Below are positions 22,294 through 34,175 of a stretch of DNA of 64,000 nt, piece by piece. The notes under the pieces were generated by a model. That model was not told where the DNA came from. It saw nothing but the letters and a program-made list of their open reading frames with translations, and made no database searches. Every line of letters begins with the position of its first letter. Within the stretch, counting starts at the first letter, position 1. The position numbers and the translations under genes are program-made. This DNA comes from Sphagnum compactum (Eukaryota; Bryophyta; Sphagnopsida; Sphagnales): assembly GCA_965153455.1 (NCBI GenBank), contig OZ234494.1, positions 19,840,001 to 19,904,000 on the forward strand, in the 5' to 3' direction.

Positions 22294-23229
22294 ATGACGT
22301 TATACCATGGCGGGGAGAATGATGTTGAGTTTGTGTCATCTTGTTCAACTTCGAGGGATTTGAGTCCAACTCTAGAGGATGCGGATTTGGAAGAAGTGCT
22401 TATGGGATATCCTAACATTTCCCCAACTCCTTTCACAAACTTGGTTGCTTTCAAGAGGATTTGCGTGGCACGCTGCAAGAGACTGGATGAAGGAACACAA
22501 ACACCTCAATACTTGACATTTACAAGTGTGAGTCAAGAGAGTGTTGATGAGATTGATAGGATTCGTGAGGAGAGACGGGGTTGGTTACCACCAATGACCA
22601 TTCTATATGATGGGAGAGAAGAAATTTTAATCGTCAAACATATGGTGGGTGTGATGCATGAAGCTCTAGCGCATGAATTTGCCAGATTGTTTGATATGAA
22701 GTTGATGCTTCTAGATGTTCATGCATCATTTATAGCAACTGGATTTGCTAGATTTGGACGTCGTGGAGGTAGATCAAAGGAAGCAAATGTTAGTTACAAA
22801 CCCATTTCTCGTGAAAAGGAAGATGAATGGCCAAGTTTTGTGATTGAAGTTGGTGCGTCAGAGTCACTTGCTATGTTGCGCAGAGATGCTGCCTTTTGGA
22901 TCACCAATAGTGATGGGAGAACTCGCATAGTGATCGTGTTGAACATCAATCGGAGAGACCAGCGAATTTTGGTAGAGCGATGGGAGGAAGTTCCTAGGAT
23001 ACGACCAAATCAGTCCACTGCTAACTACAATCGCATACCAGGATTGATGCAATCTCTAACATTGAACGCGGATGATGAATATGACGGTCCTTCACTTCAG
23101 ATTCAAGCAGAGAAGCTTTTTGATAGTCTGCCTCAAAACATTCATAGAGGGGAATTTTTATTCACTCCCAACAACTTAAATGCGCTCAACACGCGCATTT
23201 GGAGAGCATTCCAACCACGCTTGCAATGA
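22294..23229 (+). CDS. PD-(D/E)XK-like (Uma2/fungal-type) nuclease-fold protein, 311 aa
   Basis: The CDS is one uninterrupted frame of 311 residues. I chose the ATG at 22294 because the longer frame from 22231 runs back over the probable intron acceptor at 22277. The key block is KEANVSYKP, 18 residues or so of spacer, WPSFVIEVGASESLAMLRRD, then AAFWITNS and RTRIVIVLNI. This pattern (acidic residue in the first strand, then the IEVG strand, then a helix with a conserved D and W, then a V/I-rich strand) is typical of a protein family abundant in fungi and found patchily in spore plants, with a PD-(D/E)XK-like core. The first acidic site is Glu (EAN) where Asp is common, and no catalytic Lys follows E-x, so activity is uncertain. 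The first ~100 residues and the last ~70 have no motif I recognise. Its role is unknown. Confidence 0.6.
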   Translation: MTLYHGGENDVEFVSSCSTSRDLSPTLEDADLEEVLMGYPNISPTPFTNLVAFKRICVARCKRLDEGTQTPQYLTFTSVSQESVDEIDRIREERRGWLPPMTILYDGREEILIVKHMVGVMHEALAHEFARLFDMKLMLLDVHASFIATGFARFGRRGGRSKEANVSYKPISREKEDEWPSFVIEVGASESLAMLRRDAAFWITNSDGRTRIVIVLNINRRDQRILVERWEEVPRIRPNQSTANYNRIPGLMQSLTLNADDEYDGPSLQIQAEKLFDSLPQNIHRGEFLFTPNNLNALNTRIWRAFQPRLQ

Positions 23230-25195
23230 GCTTGCCCTTACTTTGTTGGTGAGTAGTTAAATCCCTTTTTGGACTGTGTTTTCTAACTTTTGTTAAATGT
23301 GGCTTTTATTCAAGCTTTTATTCTAAATCTGATGTGTAACATTCATCAGGTGGCAAGAGCTTCACACAATTGGAGCAAGCTGGAGTATAATAGATTGTGT
23401 GATAATATTGTTATTCCAATGAAGAGTTGTCCTTGGATTCTGATTGGATTCTGATACAAAATGCAAGTCTAGTTAGTTGTACCTACAAGTCATATTGTTC
23501 CAACACAAGTTGTGAAAATTTTGCAAAAATCAGATTTAAATGATATTTCTTTGACTTGAAAAGCAACTTCATGCTGATTTATGTGATACTTTTGCACTAT
23601 GTATGGGTGGTGACCTTCACAAGCCATGTGAATTTTATTTTCCTTTCTATTTTTAATGATAGCTGGGTTATATTGAGAAGACACCAGCAACACTAGGTGC
23701 ATTGAGCAATTAGTAGTATTATCTTTTGCTTGTTCAACACCATCAAAGAAGGATCGGCCAAGTATGAAAAAGTCCGTAAAAGTTTTGTAGAATATCAAAA
23801 AAGACTATCTAGCAAAAAAACAAGCTAACTTAACTTAAGCACAATGAAAACTGCTAGCATGCATTGTGATAATTTCCACAATACATTAGACTCTTGTGGA
23901 CACAACATATCAACAAACTTCAGTTCTAGAACCTTCGATGCTCAAGGCTCTCAGAGAAATAACAGTAGTCCCTAGTGTACTTCCTAGAGTATTTGATATT
24001 GCGTGCAAAAGTTATTTTACTAATTCTCATAGATTGTTATTCCATCTGCAGTCAGACCTCCATTCACTACATGATTTGATTTCACTGTGATGGATCTTTG
24101 TCAACATTGTGATATCATGATCACATGAATGGCTCTATGATTCCATGAGTGGCACTTGTGCCCGCATTTCTTCTCATTGAAATACACCGATGATGAAATG
24201 GAGGGTATAGAAGACAGATGAATAAGGAAATTACAACCCAAATGTAATAGTGGGTATTTATTGTGATTGTTCCTCTATGTCACACATTTTGCCGCAAGTG
24301 CAAGTCCTCCAAAACATGATTTATAGAAACAAAGGTTAAATTGTAACATGCTAGGTGCAAGCAACAATGCATCATTTTAGTCTTAAAATAATTTATATTT
24401 TTTTGTGGTTCAAGGAATTGCAAGTGCAACCTAGCTTTTGATCATCTGACCTTAATGTCTTCACAAGATATCTACTTTTGGTGGTTTTCTGAAGAAGACT
24501 TGTGGTATCTAAGAGCATAATTAGAATTTGGTTCATTATCACGAGGTGACCTTGTAATAATTACACAATCACTTGTTGGCTTGCAGTTCAATCATGTGCA
24601 TAGATTCTGTAACAAATGTTGGAGGCGAATCATGTTGCAATTGTGAGTGACAAGTATGTGTGAGAAAACCATCAATATGCCATAAGGCTTGGACATGTGA
24701 CTGAGTAATCAACCAATGCTTAGAATCTTCTAAAACCTCAATCAAACAACTCAAATTTTTTTGAGGTTGCACAATTGTTGTAGGGAATATTCTTCCCACT
24801 ATATGCACTTCTTGTGTAATGAATTTGGCAAAGTCTACTTGCAACAAGCTATTTTTTGTTCGACTCATTTGGGCTCAACTTATTGGTGACCATAACTTCA
24901 GGCTCATGACTAAGGCTGGGGCATGCCAAGGGAAAAGAGTTGAGAAAGAAGCCGAGTTTTCTCAAGACTCAAACACACTCTCACAAATATTTAAAATTTC
25001 CAGAGCCCATACCCATTTAAAATTCCAAAATATCCTTCTTCAAGGTTAAGACAAACAACTTTGCATGTTTAGAAATTTACAAATCCAAGAAGTTGTGCCG
25101 CTCTCACCAGAATTATTTGGGCAGTTTTCATGTTCATCACTGAACCTTGGAAAGACAAGAAAATGCAATACTCTGAAAATGTTACTAAGATTTTC
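23230..25195. other. Intergenic region, no gene seen
   Basis: AT-rich flank. Several frames of 60-100 codons occur on both strands, but none has a motif, a plausible exon join or an unusual composition. No repeat was recognised. Confidence 0.5.
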
Positions 25196-25199
25196 AGGG

Positions 25200-25765
25200 T
25201 ATCAAGGAACCTCAATAACTATGAAACAACCCCACAGAAAATAAATAAACCAACCTCTCTTCAAAAGAAGATCCCATCCACTTTGAACGATCTCCTCGTG
25301 AACACACCTGCCCTCCTCGATCGCAACTACGCTGGCACATGCCTTTAGCACCCCCACAAAAGTAACAGCATTTGGTCGCACACCTTCCTGTTGCATTTGC
25401 TGAAATAGTTCTAGTGCCTTCTGCCCTTGACCGCATCTCACGTCTGAATATCATGGTGGTCCAAGTGACCACATCTTGACATGGCATCTTGTCATACACT
25501 CTCCGAGCATCCTTTATGCTCCTACATTTGGCCTACATGTGAACAAAGCTATACCCCAGAAAGACATCAGCCTCACTTTGAATTATCTGTTGACGAGTCT
25601 GCCTGCCCTCTTGAAGTGCTCCTAAACTAGCGCATGCATTGAGCACCGGAACAAAAGAAAAGCTCTTAAGAGTCATGCCTTTTCGTTGCATTTCTTGGAA
25701 AAGCTCAAATTGTCTTTTCATGTTGTCCGGCTTTAACATATATAGCAAGCCTCCTATTCCATGAA
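25200..25765 (-). pseudogene. PPR (pentatricopeptide repeat) gene fragment
   Basis: The minus strand reads, from 25740 down, FELFQEMQRKGMTLKSFSFV, PVLNACASLGALQEGRQ and QIIQSEADVFLG, then (other frames) YDKMPCQDVVTWTTMI, CGQGQKALELFQQMQQEGVR, PNAVTFVGVLKACASV and EEGRCVHEEIVQSGWD. These are PLS-class PPR units of a plant organelle RNA-binding protein. At least two frame changes separate the units, including after SFVHM and within TWTTMI, and no start, E or DYW domain is visible. It is a fragment of about three repeats. Confidence 0.85.
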
Positions 25766-27785
25766 AAATTGTGCACTTGTAGACTCCCTAGTGTTAAGGC
25801 AGCCAAATTTGCTTCCACCCATGGGGGGTTTCTTCCGCTCCCAAACCAGAGTGCGGCCTGCGTCATCTTATGCTTAAAATCCGGGTACCTTGCATTGGCC
25901 TTCTCCTGCCTGCAATCCCACCACTACGAAGGATCTGAAAAGAATTCCCACGGAATTGTCTCACGTTGACTTGCTGCTGCTGCTGTTGGCCCAACCTTTT
26001 CCACGCTAAGAAGTTGCTAGCGGTCTGTGACCACCAGTCACAATATGTCCAAATCGACGCGACTCAAGGATAAGACGGTGACACACTGACATGACCACAA
26101 AGAATCGACTTAGCAAACGAATTAATGGAGTTGGAATTCTCCGCTGCACCCCACTAAAATCAGCAGTATCGCAACCAAAAAAGAGCTTCAGCAGACTGGA
26201 TCAAAGCGCAGCTCGCTACAGGGCTCTCAATGAGACGAAACAATCGACAGTTTTGGTTGCAAAGAAGTCGCATGAATAGGTACATACATACATACATACA
26301 TAACCGTAGCCTTTGCACCAATCCGGAGAGCATGATAAAAATACAGTACGCAAACAACTCCTTTATTGACTTCCTGTCAGTGAGCCTGTGAATTCTGCAA
26401 AAGTTGGATACCTCTGCCATGTCCCTGAGTGGAACGCCCATTGCAGACCAGGCATGATTCCTCTTCTTGCTCCTTCACTCACTTCTATCGAGAGTCCATA
26501 TTCTATAGCTCACGTCTACAATCCTGATGCTCCCAGTGAAGACACATAGATAAAGACATAAGTGTCGTTGGCCTGTGCACACACCTGCAAACAACATCCT
26601 CTCTCTCTCAGACTCCCCCCTAAAATCTTTCTAACTTTTGTGAATTACCACTCTTCAGCACAACATCACCACTGCAAATATATCTCCACAGAATGGGTCT
26701 CACTAACCACCAACTGTCCTCAGATGAATGGGTCTCACTCCAAATCTATCCAGACATTTGTTTCTCTTTGAATCCTCTTCTCCTGCTCCTATCCACACCA
26801 TGTAGAATCTGAAAACATAAGAGTTGGAATTCTGCTCTACATGGGCATTAGCTGCCTCCAAAATGAGCAGCAGTGCTATGTTTGAATTTGTCCCAATGCA
26901 TCAGCTTCGGATGGCTGCGAGATGAGAGAGCAAGTAAAATGCAAGGTGTATTCCGACTGTTTGTATGCATGGATGGCCTGGCAGTTGGAATTGGTGGTAA
27001 CTGATTTCTACAAGGTGTGCTACTTCTAACCATGTGCAAGCTGATGATGTCAAATTCAAGGATGAACCAGAAGGAATATGAGTAGATTCTACAGAGCACA
27101 TTCCTCATCTGAGAACTTGGGTATGTTTTAAGCTCATGCAAACAAGGAGTTCAATTTGGAAATAGTTTGGTTGATGCTGGTTTTGTTCTTGAGCACAGGA
27201 ACTCATCAGAATTCATTTTTGCATGTTCTTCAGAGTCTGGTGTTGCAAGGAATCATTTTCTCTGCAAGCATATTTGTGACACATTGCTCACTTTGTAGCA
27301 CAATTTGGCAACTGGTGACAGGGAAGTGGAGAGCCAAGAAGAACAAAAGTTGCACAAGTACAAGAAACCTACAGCTATGGGGTGGTCATAGTGAACTGGT
27401 AATTGTGCACACAAATCTGTTGTAGGGAGAGATGTAGGATTTGGAGCACTGGTGCATGTTTCACAAAATGGTTCTCATTTTTCTCTTTCTGTGGTTAGTA
27501 TTGGCAGAGATGTTTCTATCTGGTCTGCCTGACAACATTAAGGCTCAGGAGACTCTAAACCTATCTTACACTTTCAATGGCCACAAGTCCTGGCAACTCA
27601 AGTATTCTGGTTGAGAATTTCAGCTGAGGTTGCAAATTCTGCATCTACGACAGGCTTGTGGTGTTGGTGCAGGATGTATTTTGCTCAGAGGAAGCAATCT
27701 CAGAACTCTAAAACTTTATCCTTCGGAATGTGCTTTGAGTATGCTTATATCTGTGTCTCTAAGCCAACATGCAGGCTTTGAATGT
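25766..27785. other. Intergenic region with a short tetranucleotide repeat
   Basis: No gene recognised. A (TACA)n microsatellite of about five and a half units lies at 26280-26301. Open frames of 60-100 codons are unsupported. More decayed casein kinase 1 exons could lie in the right half, but I could not identify any. Confidence 0.45.
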
Positions 27786-27789
27786 GCAG

Positions 27790-30191
27790 GTAACAAGGTT
27801 TTGAAAGAGGAGAAACAATCACCAGCCAGACTGATGCCACATCCCTCCCTTTCATACAACAGATGTGAATACTCGTTATCCTGACCAGGCAATAGAAATC
27901 TTTAGTCCTTGTTTCTTTCTGCATTTGTCAAGTGATCTAAACAGGATTTAGAGAGTCCGAACAACCCCACCACATTTTCAACTCACAAATACAGATCTTG
28001 AACCACCCCAAGAATTTTAGGTGAAAGATCAAGCCCATAATCTCTATAATTAGAGATATCTTGACCTAAAGATGAAAAATAATTCCAAGCTACTTGGGAA
28101 GAAAACTGAAATCATCTAAGTATTGCAGGAAGATACTCCATCATTCACCGCCCTTCAGGGTGGCTTCCTAATGCCTCAAGTTAGGCAGCAGATGGTGATG
28201 AGATATATGCTTTGGCTCAGCTGAAACCACACACTCATTGCTGAGGTACATGTCTTGTAGGGCATTACAAGAGCAGGCAAGTGATATTCAAAAGGATCAT
28301 TGTAATAGTCAGTACACTGATCATGTATGGCCCAAAGGACATGGCCTAAAAGACTACCTGTACATATTATGTGCTGGTGTGTAGTGGGACCACAATACTT
28401 TTTGGAAAGACGAAAGTCAAATGATGTAGACCTGCAGAAATATGATAATTCTTCAAAGGAATGGAGCATAGCAGGCTGCAGCATTTGATGATCCCTGATT
28501 CAAAGGTTTTGATGTTGGCACCACATTGAAAATAACAATAAATCTCTATCCACTAAAAGGTTCTTGCTAACCCAATCATGATGGGTCAAGGTAGTTGTTC
28601 TCACACCTGGTTAGCTCGTCTTCCAAGACTCTTGAGGAAATTGTCCAGTATGAAGAAAGCTCTTTGCCTGCACAATATTCCACTCTGTTGGATCTGCAAC
28701 ACAGATCTATGTCAATCTAAAGCAATAAACATGAGCTCTCCTTTCCAACAACACGATAGTTTGTGGACTTTGGTATTCATGCTAGGTTCCAAGCAAAACT
28801 CACATGAAGGTCTTGTCAAAGGACTGAAACGTAAGGGACAAGATGTAAATCCAGTTTATTAATCAACAGTCAGCAACCCAGATTTTATGAATCATAAAGC
28901 TCCAAATTACTCCTTATCCAGAGATAAAGAGTGATAAGCTTGGATGCATGCATTGAGACAAATGCACACATCCTAAACCTTAGGAGCTAGAGCAACCAGA
29001 AAATGGTCATTCCAGCCAAGCAGTGGCCATGCCTCGCACTCCACAAAACAACCTGCTGCCTGAAGGGGATATAGTGGCACTAAGTCAGGAACCAAACCAA
29101 GGCCTCAGTCAAATTTTTGACCTTATGGAGCCTTGCATTTTAAGTGGATCAATGTTTGCACAGAACCACAACCTACTGTTATCCAATTGGGCCCAAATTT
29201 TGTAAGAAGGTGACTACTGCCCTTATCACTACCTAAAATCTCCTCAAAAGAAATGAAAAACCTAACAAACAAACAAATTCCTACAGAAACATATACTGTG
29301 ATGAGCGGCATGAGTTGAAATCCAACTGGTGTGCAACTCTTATCATCATATTTCTGATCCTAATGTAAGACTGGCCACTTCCAATTCACCAACAGTGTGA
29401 ACCCTGAGCACAAGTCAAAAGAGCTGAATAAATAGAATCTTAACATCATGGGAGCCATGATTGGATAGATACCCTAGGAGTTGCCAACATAGTGCAAGGC
29501 CCAAGAGCCAAATTGTCTTGAAATTTCACAGGGTGTTGACAATTGATGTATTCATACAATAACACCTAGAAGCAGGTCAGAGAGGCAGTCTACATAGAGG
29601 TTTTGGGTACAAACCTAGCTGGCCTGCAAGCATTAGGACTGTCTTCAAGGAGAGCTTCTGGCTGCAGATGTTGAAGAGATGTTTGAGACTCAGTCCCAAT
29701 AAATCAAGCACCAGAACATTGTAGTCCCTCAGTGTGAAACCATCTGATATTTGCAATCCCAGCTGCACAAAGAAAAATAGTCATGTTCCAGGAATCCAGT
29801 GGTGCAGCCAAAAAGGGGCACAAATCAGGTAAGCACAGATTCAGTGACTCCTTACTTCCCTCCCTGAACAATGCTATGCAGCTTCAATTCATATAGCAAC
29901 TGTAGATGCCTAATCTTGACACTCTCCTGCACAGCAGGGGATTAGCTTTCAAAGAAACACATTATCAGCCATCACAATGCCATTCACCTTACAAAGTGAT
30001 ACTTCCATGAGACTGCAATCAATTAACAACCAGCCATTCATGAAAACTTCCCATTTTGGGAGGTAATTCAAATGAAAGCTGGGACAAATCTCGCGACATT
30101 TTCCAATTACTCCAACACACAAGGAGCAAAGTCTACATACCAGCTTGATGCCAACTTCCTCATTGGTTTGAACATTAGTCCATACAGTTGA
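27790..30191 (-). pseudogene. Casein kinase 1 pseudogene with retained introns
   Basis: Minus-strand relic with recognisable exons: 30190-30141 (TNVQTNEEVGIKL), 29926-29856 (ESVKIRHLQLLYELKL), 29762-29615 ([11 protein letters not shown], then [16 protein letters not shown]), 28693-28607 (DNFLKSLGRRANQ) and 28431 to about 28350 (QVYII, then DFRLSKKY and THQHI). A weaker match to the RYASxxTHLG/RRDDLESLGY exon lies near 27890-27790. Order, spacing and several splice sites match plant CK1, so this is a decayed copy that kept introns and not a retrocopy. It is disabled: one-base indels break most exons, the HRDIKP part of the catalytic loop is deleted, and the Gly of DFG is Arg. Confidence 0.85.
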
Positions 30192-30617
30192 CTGTGCACA
30201 ACACCCAAAAATGTTGTTGGCATGGAAGCAGGTGATGCTTTCTGCTATCAGAGACCCTCAAAGCTACTTAACTAAATTTGCTACTTATATTTTGGGTGCC
30301 AAAATCTCTTGAAAACATATGAGAAAATATACACTCAAATTGCACACTCTTGGAGGCTCCAAAGATATTGTTTCTCAATGAGGTGTTCTTCCCAAACCCG
30401 GATTTGCATCAACAAAGTTCCCTTCAGTGAAAGTACATATAGAAATCTGTAACTGAGTCCTGTTGACAGATGCACCCAAGCTTAAATGCATTCTTCATAC
30501 GAAAACTCATTGCCCAACTTGCACCTCATGACTTGTAAAACATACTCTGTCTTGGTCATACATATTTAGTGATCAAATTTATCAAAAAAGACTGAACTTG
30601 GTGGCATTGCTACAACA
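30192..30617. other. 3' flank of the maturase gene
   Basis: Probable 3' UTR and spacer between the maturase stop codon and the casein kinase 1 relic. Nothing else is seen. Confidence 0.4.
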
Positions 30618-31700
30618 CTAATTCCTCAACTTTGCGCCCTTTGGCAATCTGTCCCTTCTCATTTTTGTAAACAGGAGATCTATCAGTAGCTCAGGACGGA
30701 TTGGACTATTAGTAACAGATTTCTTCCCAAATGCTTTGATCTCTGCTATACTTAGAAATCCTGCCAACCGCTTACCATCATGGTTTACAACCAAGTTCTT
30801 CCCATACTGCTTAATTATCTGGCTTGAGCTTGACTTGTGCTTCTTGGAAAGTATATGGATGAGTGACCACCGTAAGTGGTAGTTCACAATAGCCTTCACT
30901 TTCTGATAGTTGTCACACCATGCATAAAATTCCAGAAGTCCTATACTCACCTTGTGATACCATGCTACGATGTGATGATCTTCATGGCCGAACACAGAAT
31001 CATTTGGCGTGGGCCGCTTCTTCCTCTTGGTGATAAAGCCCCTTGACTCAAGAATTTCATAGATTTCAGCAACAGGAGCTTCAATCTGGATTGTGGCTTC
31101 TTGTCGGGAAGGTGATGGAACTGTCAAGCCACTTGGCCTTCCAAAGGCTTCAAGCCTTTCATCATCATCAGAGTCTTCTGAATCTTCTGAATCATCAGAA
31201 TCTTCTTCTTGAAAATCTTCAAACTCCTTGAAATCTGCAGCTTCTTCTTCTCCAAACTCTTCTTCTTCTTCATCTCCAAACTCTTCAGCTTTATCCTCAT
31301 GTGTATCAAAAGCTTCCTCTTGCATCTTGACAATCCCCTGTGTGCCACCAATTCTAGCATTATGATTATTCATCTCCTCCTCCCTCAGATTTCGGTAAGC
31401 CTCCCGTGGTGGAGGAACTGCTTTGGAGGCACGAGCCCATGTTGATGCACACTTCACTGGACCTGCCCTGTTCATGTAAAATCCAATCATCTCAAACATA
31501 ACACAAAAGTTCCTCAATGCCTACTCATTCCTTGGCAAACAACACCTCTATTCTGTATGAGTAGAGTCACCAAGGCAGAGAACTTCTAGAAAAACCTAGA
31601 GAAGAAGAAAACCACGGGGTCGGACCTCAAAATGCTTCCATAGTTGCACAACAGACCAACTTGACAGACCAAGACATATCTTTTCCCATTCCACACATGC
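30618..31700 (-). CDS. Organelle group II intron maturase domain X protein (nMAT-like); 5' exons not found
   Basis: The last exon runs 31462-30618, and an upstream exon is likely at 31700-31613 (ACVEWEKICLGLSSWSVVQL, then WKHFEVRPR), joined in phase. The C-terminal half is maturase domain X: AWYHKVSIGLLEFYAWCDNY, then YHLRWSLIHILSKKHKSSSS with IIKQYGKNLVV, as in nuclear-encoded plant maturases that help splice group II introns in mitochondria or plastids. Between WARASKAVPPPREAYRN and domain X sits an acidic stretch of about 60 residues dominated by E and D (31320-31150), which is unusual for the family. No reverse transcriptase motif is visible nearby. The start codon and any targeting sequence must lie in exons above 31700 that I could not place, so the gene could also be 5' truncated. 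Confidence 0.7.
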
Positions 31701-32275
31701 CTGTAAGTGCAATCAGGTTACCTTAGAGAACAATTTCTTGAAACAAACATGTAGAAAATGGCAGAGAAATCTCCGCCAAAACAATTTGAACTAAAAATGA
31801 CAGACCATGAGTGCAGTCATGACCTGATGAGAGTCAGTCACAAAGTCTCAGACCATCACCTTCATCTAGAATAGCAGTGACAAGCTGCAATGAGTGACTT
31901 CATCAGCTCATAACAGAGGATATAGATAAGAATATGATAATCCACCAAAAACTCCAGGCAAAGTTTTATACAAAAATCTGCATCCTGAGTTTCTGCCACA
32001 TTCCCAGTAGCGGCAGGAAAGACTCAATCATGATGTTGGCTACAACTCAATTTCTTGAAACAAACAACCAAAACTGATTGCAGCAAGTCGGAGATGTGCT
32101 AACAAGATGATGTGAATACAAAGAGTTTCACAAATGAAGTTGATACAAAATTAAGTAGTGAAAATGATAGTCATGGATCATAATTAGTAGATTTTGTTTT
32201 TGTCGATCCTTCATTAAGGAGGACTTCACAAACACACACAAGTTGTCATGGGCTAATATACAAGTCTTGCACATG
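31701..32275. other. Upstream of the maturase gene, no exon resolved
   Basis: This region should hold the 5' exons of the maturase gene if the gene is complete, but I could not recognise any. No repeat is evident. Confidence 0.35.
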
Positions 32276-33110
32276 CAAAAGTTTGTTGAAGGGTGCGAGT
32301 ACACACAAAGGAGCCAACGGGATTACATTACAAAAGGACTATGAATTCTTTTTGTTCCTTTATCATTTTTTTTAATGAAATAATTTTTGAATGAAATCTT
32401 TTTCAACTTGTTATTAAAAATACATAGTTGCCTCAATAGATCACATTTTTTGTGTTAATCATTGTTGAAGAAATATGAAAATTTCAAAGTGTGTAGATTT
32501 TGCATTTCATCTTGAAAATCTATCATAATTTTGAATTATATTAAAATATGTTAACTACTTTAGGTTTTTGTTTCTTTTATCATAAATTATAACTTTGTTT
32601 TGTATATCATGCACATTACACCCCATTTACATGCGATAAAGGACTTTTGCAAATTTGAATTTTTTAAAAATACTTTGAATTTTTAAAAGTTTCAAATTCC
32701 ATATCAATTAAATTATGAATGTTTATTGAACGTGAGTAGTAGGTTACTATCATCTAAATTTTTCTACCATCTAAATTATTTTATTAAAATAATTTTTCAT
32801 ATAATTTTTTGTAAATTTAACCATAATCTATCATAGGACTTGTTCAAGTTCAAAAGTCATTTACTAAACCCAAAACCCAAAATTGAATTTGATGAATGTT
32901 TAATTTGAATTCCTCGACATTCATATTAGTCATTAACACAACTTTGAATGATTAACATATCTTTAAAATGTTAAGAAAAAAACATATGTGAAAAAATTCA
33001 TAGTTTTCACCACTATCCGACATGGTTTTTGACTTTTAGATGCATATTCACACCTTGAATTATAGCATTGAACTAAGCATATTTTATGCATGTTTCACAT
33101 AGATGTGACA
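32276..33110 (+). repeat. Dispersed repeat R2, copy a
   Basis: Shares ordered sequence with 48430-49180 and 49945-50485: the TACACACAAAGGAGC start, TTACAAAAGGACTAT, TTGTGTTAATCATTGTTGAA, CATGCACATTACACCCCATT, and the CATGGTTTTTG end. All three copies have the same orientation. Here the repeat lies directly upstream of the kinase relic, so R2 may be the old 5' flank of that gene or an element that inserted there. Confidence 0.8.
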
Positions 33111-33281
33111 TTACATCTTTCATATATTGTGAATTGTGTTTTTATAGGTGCCGATGATATTGAGGTCACCTTCACAAAAACTTCATTGAACTCTGTAAGC
33201 ATAGAAGTTCTCAAAAAAAGGACTTTAACAGCCATACATGACTTGGATGATTGAACATCAAGCCAAAATTCAAAACTACAA

Positions 33282-34175
33282 GTGAATGTCTTGCAGTGCA
33301 AATGCATGGTGGACACAATATTGGCTAGCAAATCTTATCTCATGAACAAGACTTGGGCAACACCAATATATAAAGAGTTGTTTTGCATTGTGAAGAAAGC
33401 AGATTTGATTATGCAAGAGTGCAGTGATGTGTCAAAGAAACTCAAATCATTATTGGCACAAATGAACAATGTACATGCATTTATTGTTGTTGATTGGCAA
33501 TGGTGCACAAGGTTGTTAAAGAAGGACGAAAATTGTACATGGGAATCTGTTCATTTGAGATTTGAGCAACTCAAAAGGCAAGATCTAAATAATAATGAAC
33601 AATTTTGGAATGCACACATTGCGGAGCTTCAACAGCAACCAATGAGTGGACTTATTGGTGATTCTAAAACAAGAGCAAAGATCAAGCTTGCAGATTATTT
33701 CCAAAAAAAGGTTCAAAATGTTATGAGTACCAACAACCCACAAAAGGGTCCACTTCTGTGGTTTCTTTGGACCACCAATTTGGAAACACAGCTAGGAATT
33801 TTTTTGGGGCTAGGCACATTTGGAGCAGTTTCTGAATGCACATGGTTTGGGATGGTCTATGCTAAAAATTCCTTTAATCATTTTGTTAATGGGGATCATG
33901 AGCGTGATTTTGCTAATGAAGTTGGAATCATGGCTAACCTAAACATCCACATATTGTGCAATTGATATGCTGCCATCAAGAATATTCTACCAATTGTTCA
34001 ATTTTGACGGACCTCATGCCCACAACTCTAAAAAGGCACATCAAGGAACGAAAGGTTTCACGCCGTTATCCATTCACACCTCTAGCAACCATTGACATTA
34101 TGTTACAAATTGCTTCAGTATGGAATACTTGCATGGACAAGATGTTGTACATTGTGACCTCAAATTGTTTAGGTA
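33282..34175 (+). pseudogene. Protein kinase pseudogene, DUF1221/MLKL-like
   Basis: A 227-codon frame from 33282 encodes a helical N-terminal region (VKKADLIMQECSDVSKKLKS, then WQWCTRLL and KLADYFQKKVQNV) and a degenerate glycine loop, GLGTFGAVSECTWFG. After a frameshift near 33955 it continues HPHIVQLICCHQ and LMPTTLKRHIKER. After a second frameshift near 34120 it gives EYLHGQDVVHCDLK, the HxDLK catalytic loop, and stops at an intron-donor-like GTAAATA. The domain order (helical bundle, short linker, kinase) fits plant kinases with an N-terminal DUF1221 domain, some of which are called MLKL-like. The lysine of the VAVK strand is not clear, and everything after the catalytic loop is missing or lies beyond the R1 sequence. 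Confidence 0.7.

Noticed and set aside
28176-28484. 102-codon minus-strand open frame as an independent gene
   Set aside because: Its central SFDFRLSKKY...THQHI part is a frameshifted exon of the casein kinase 1 pseudogene.
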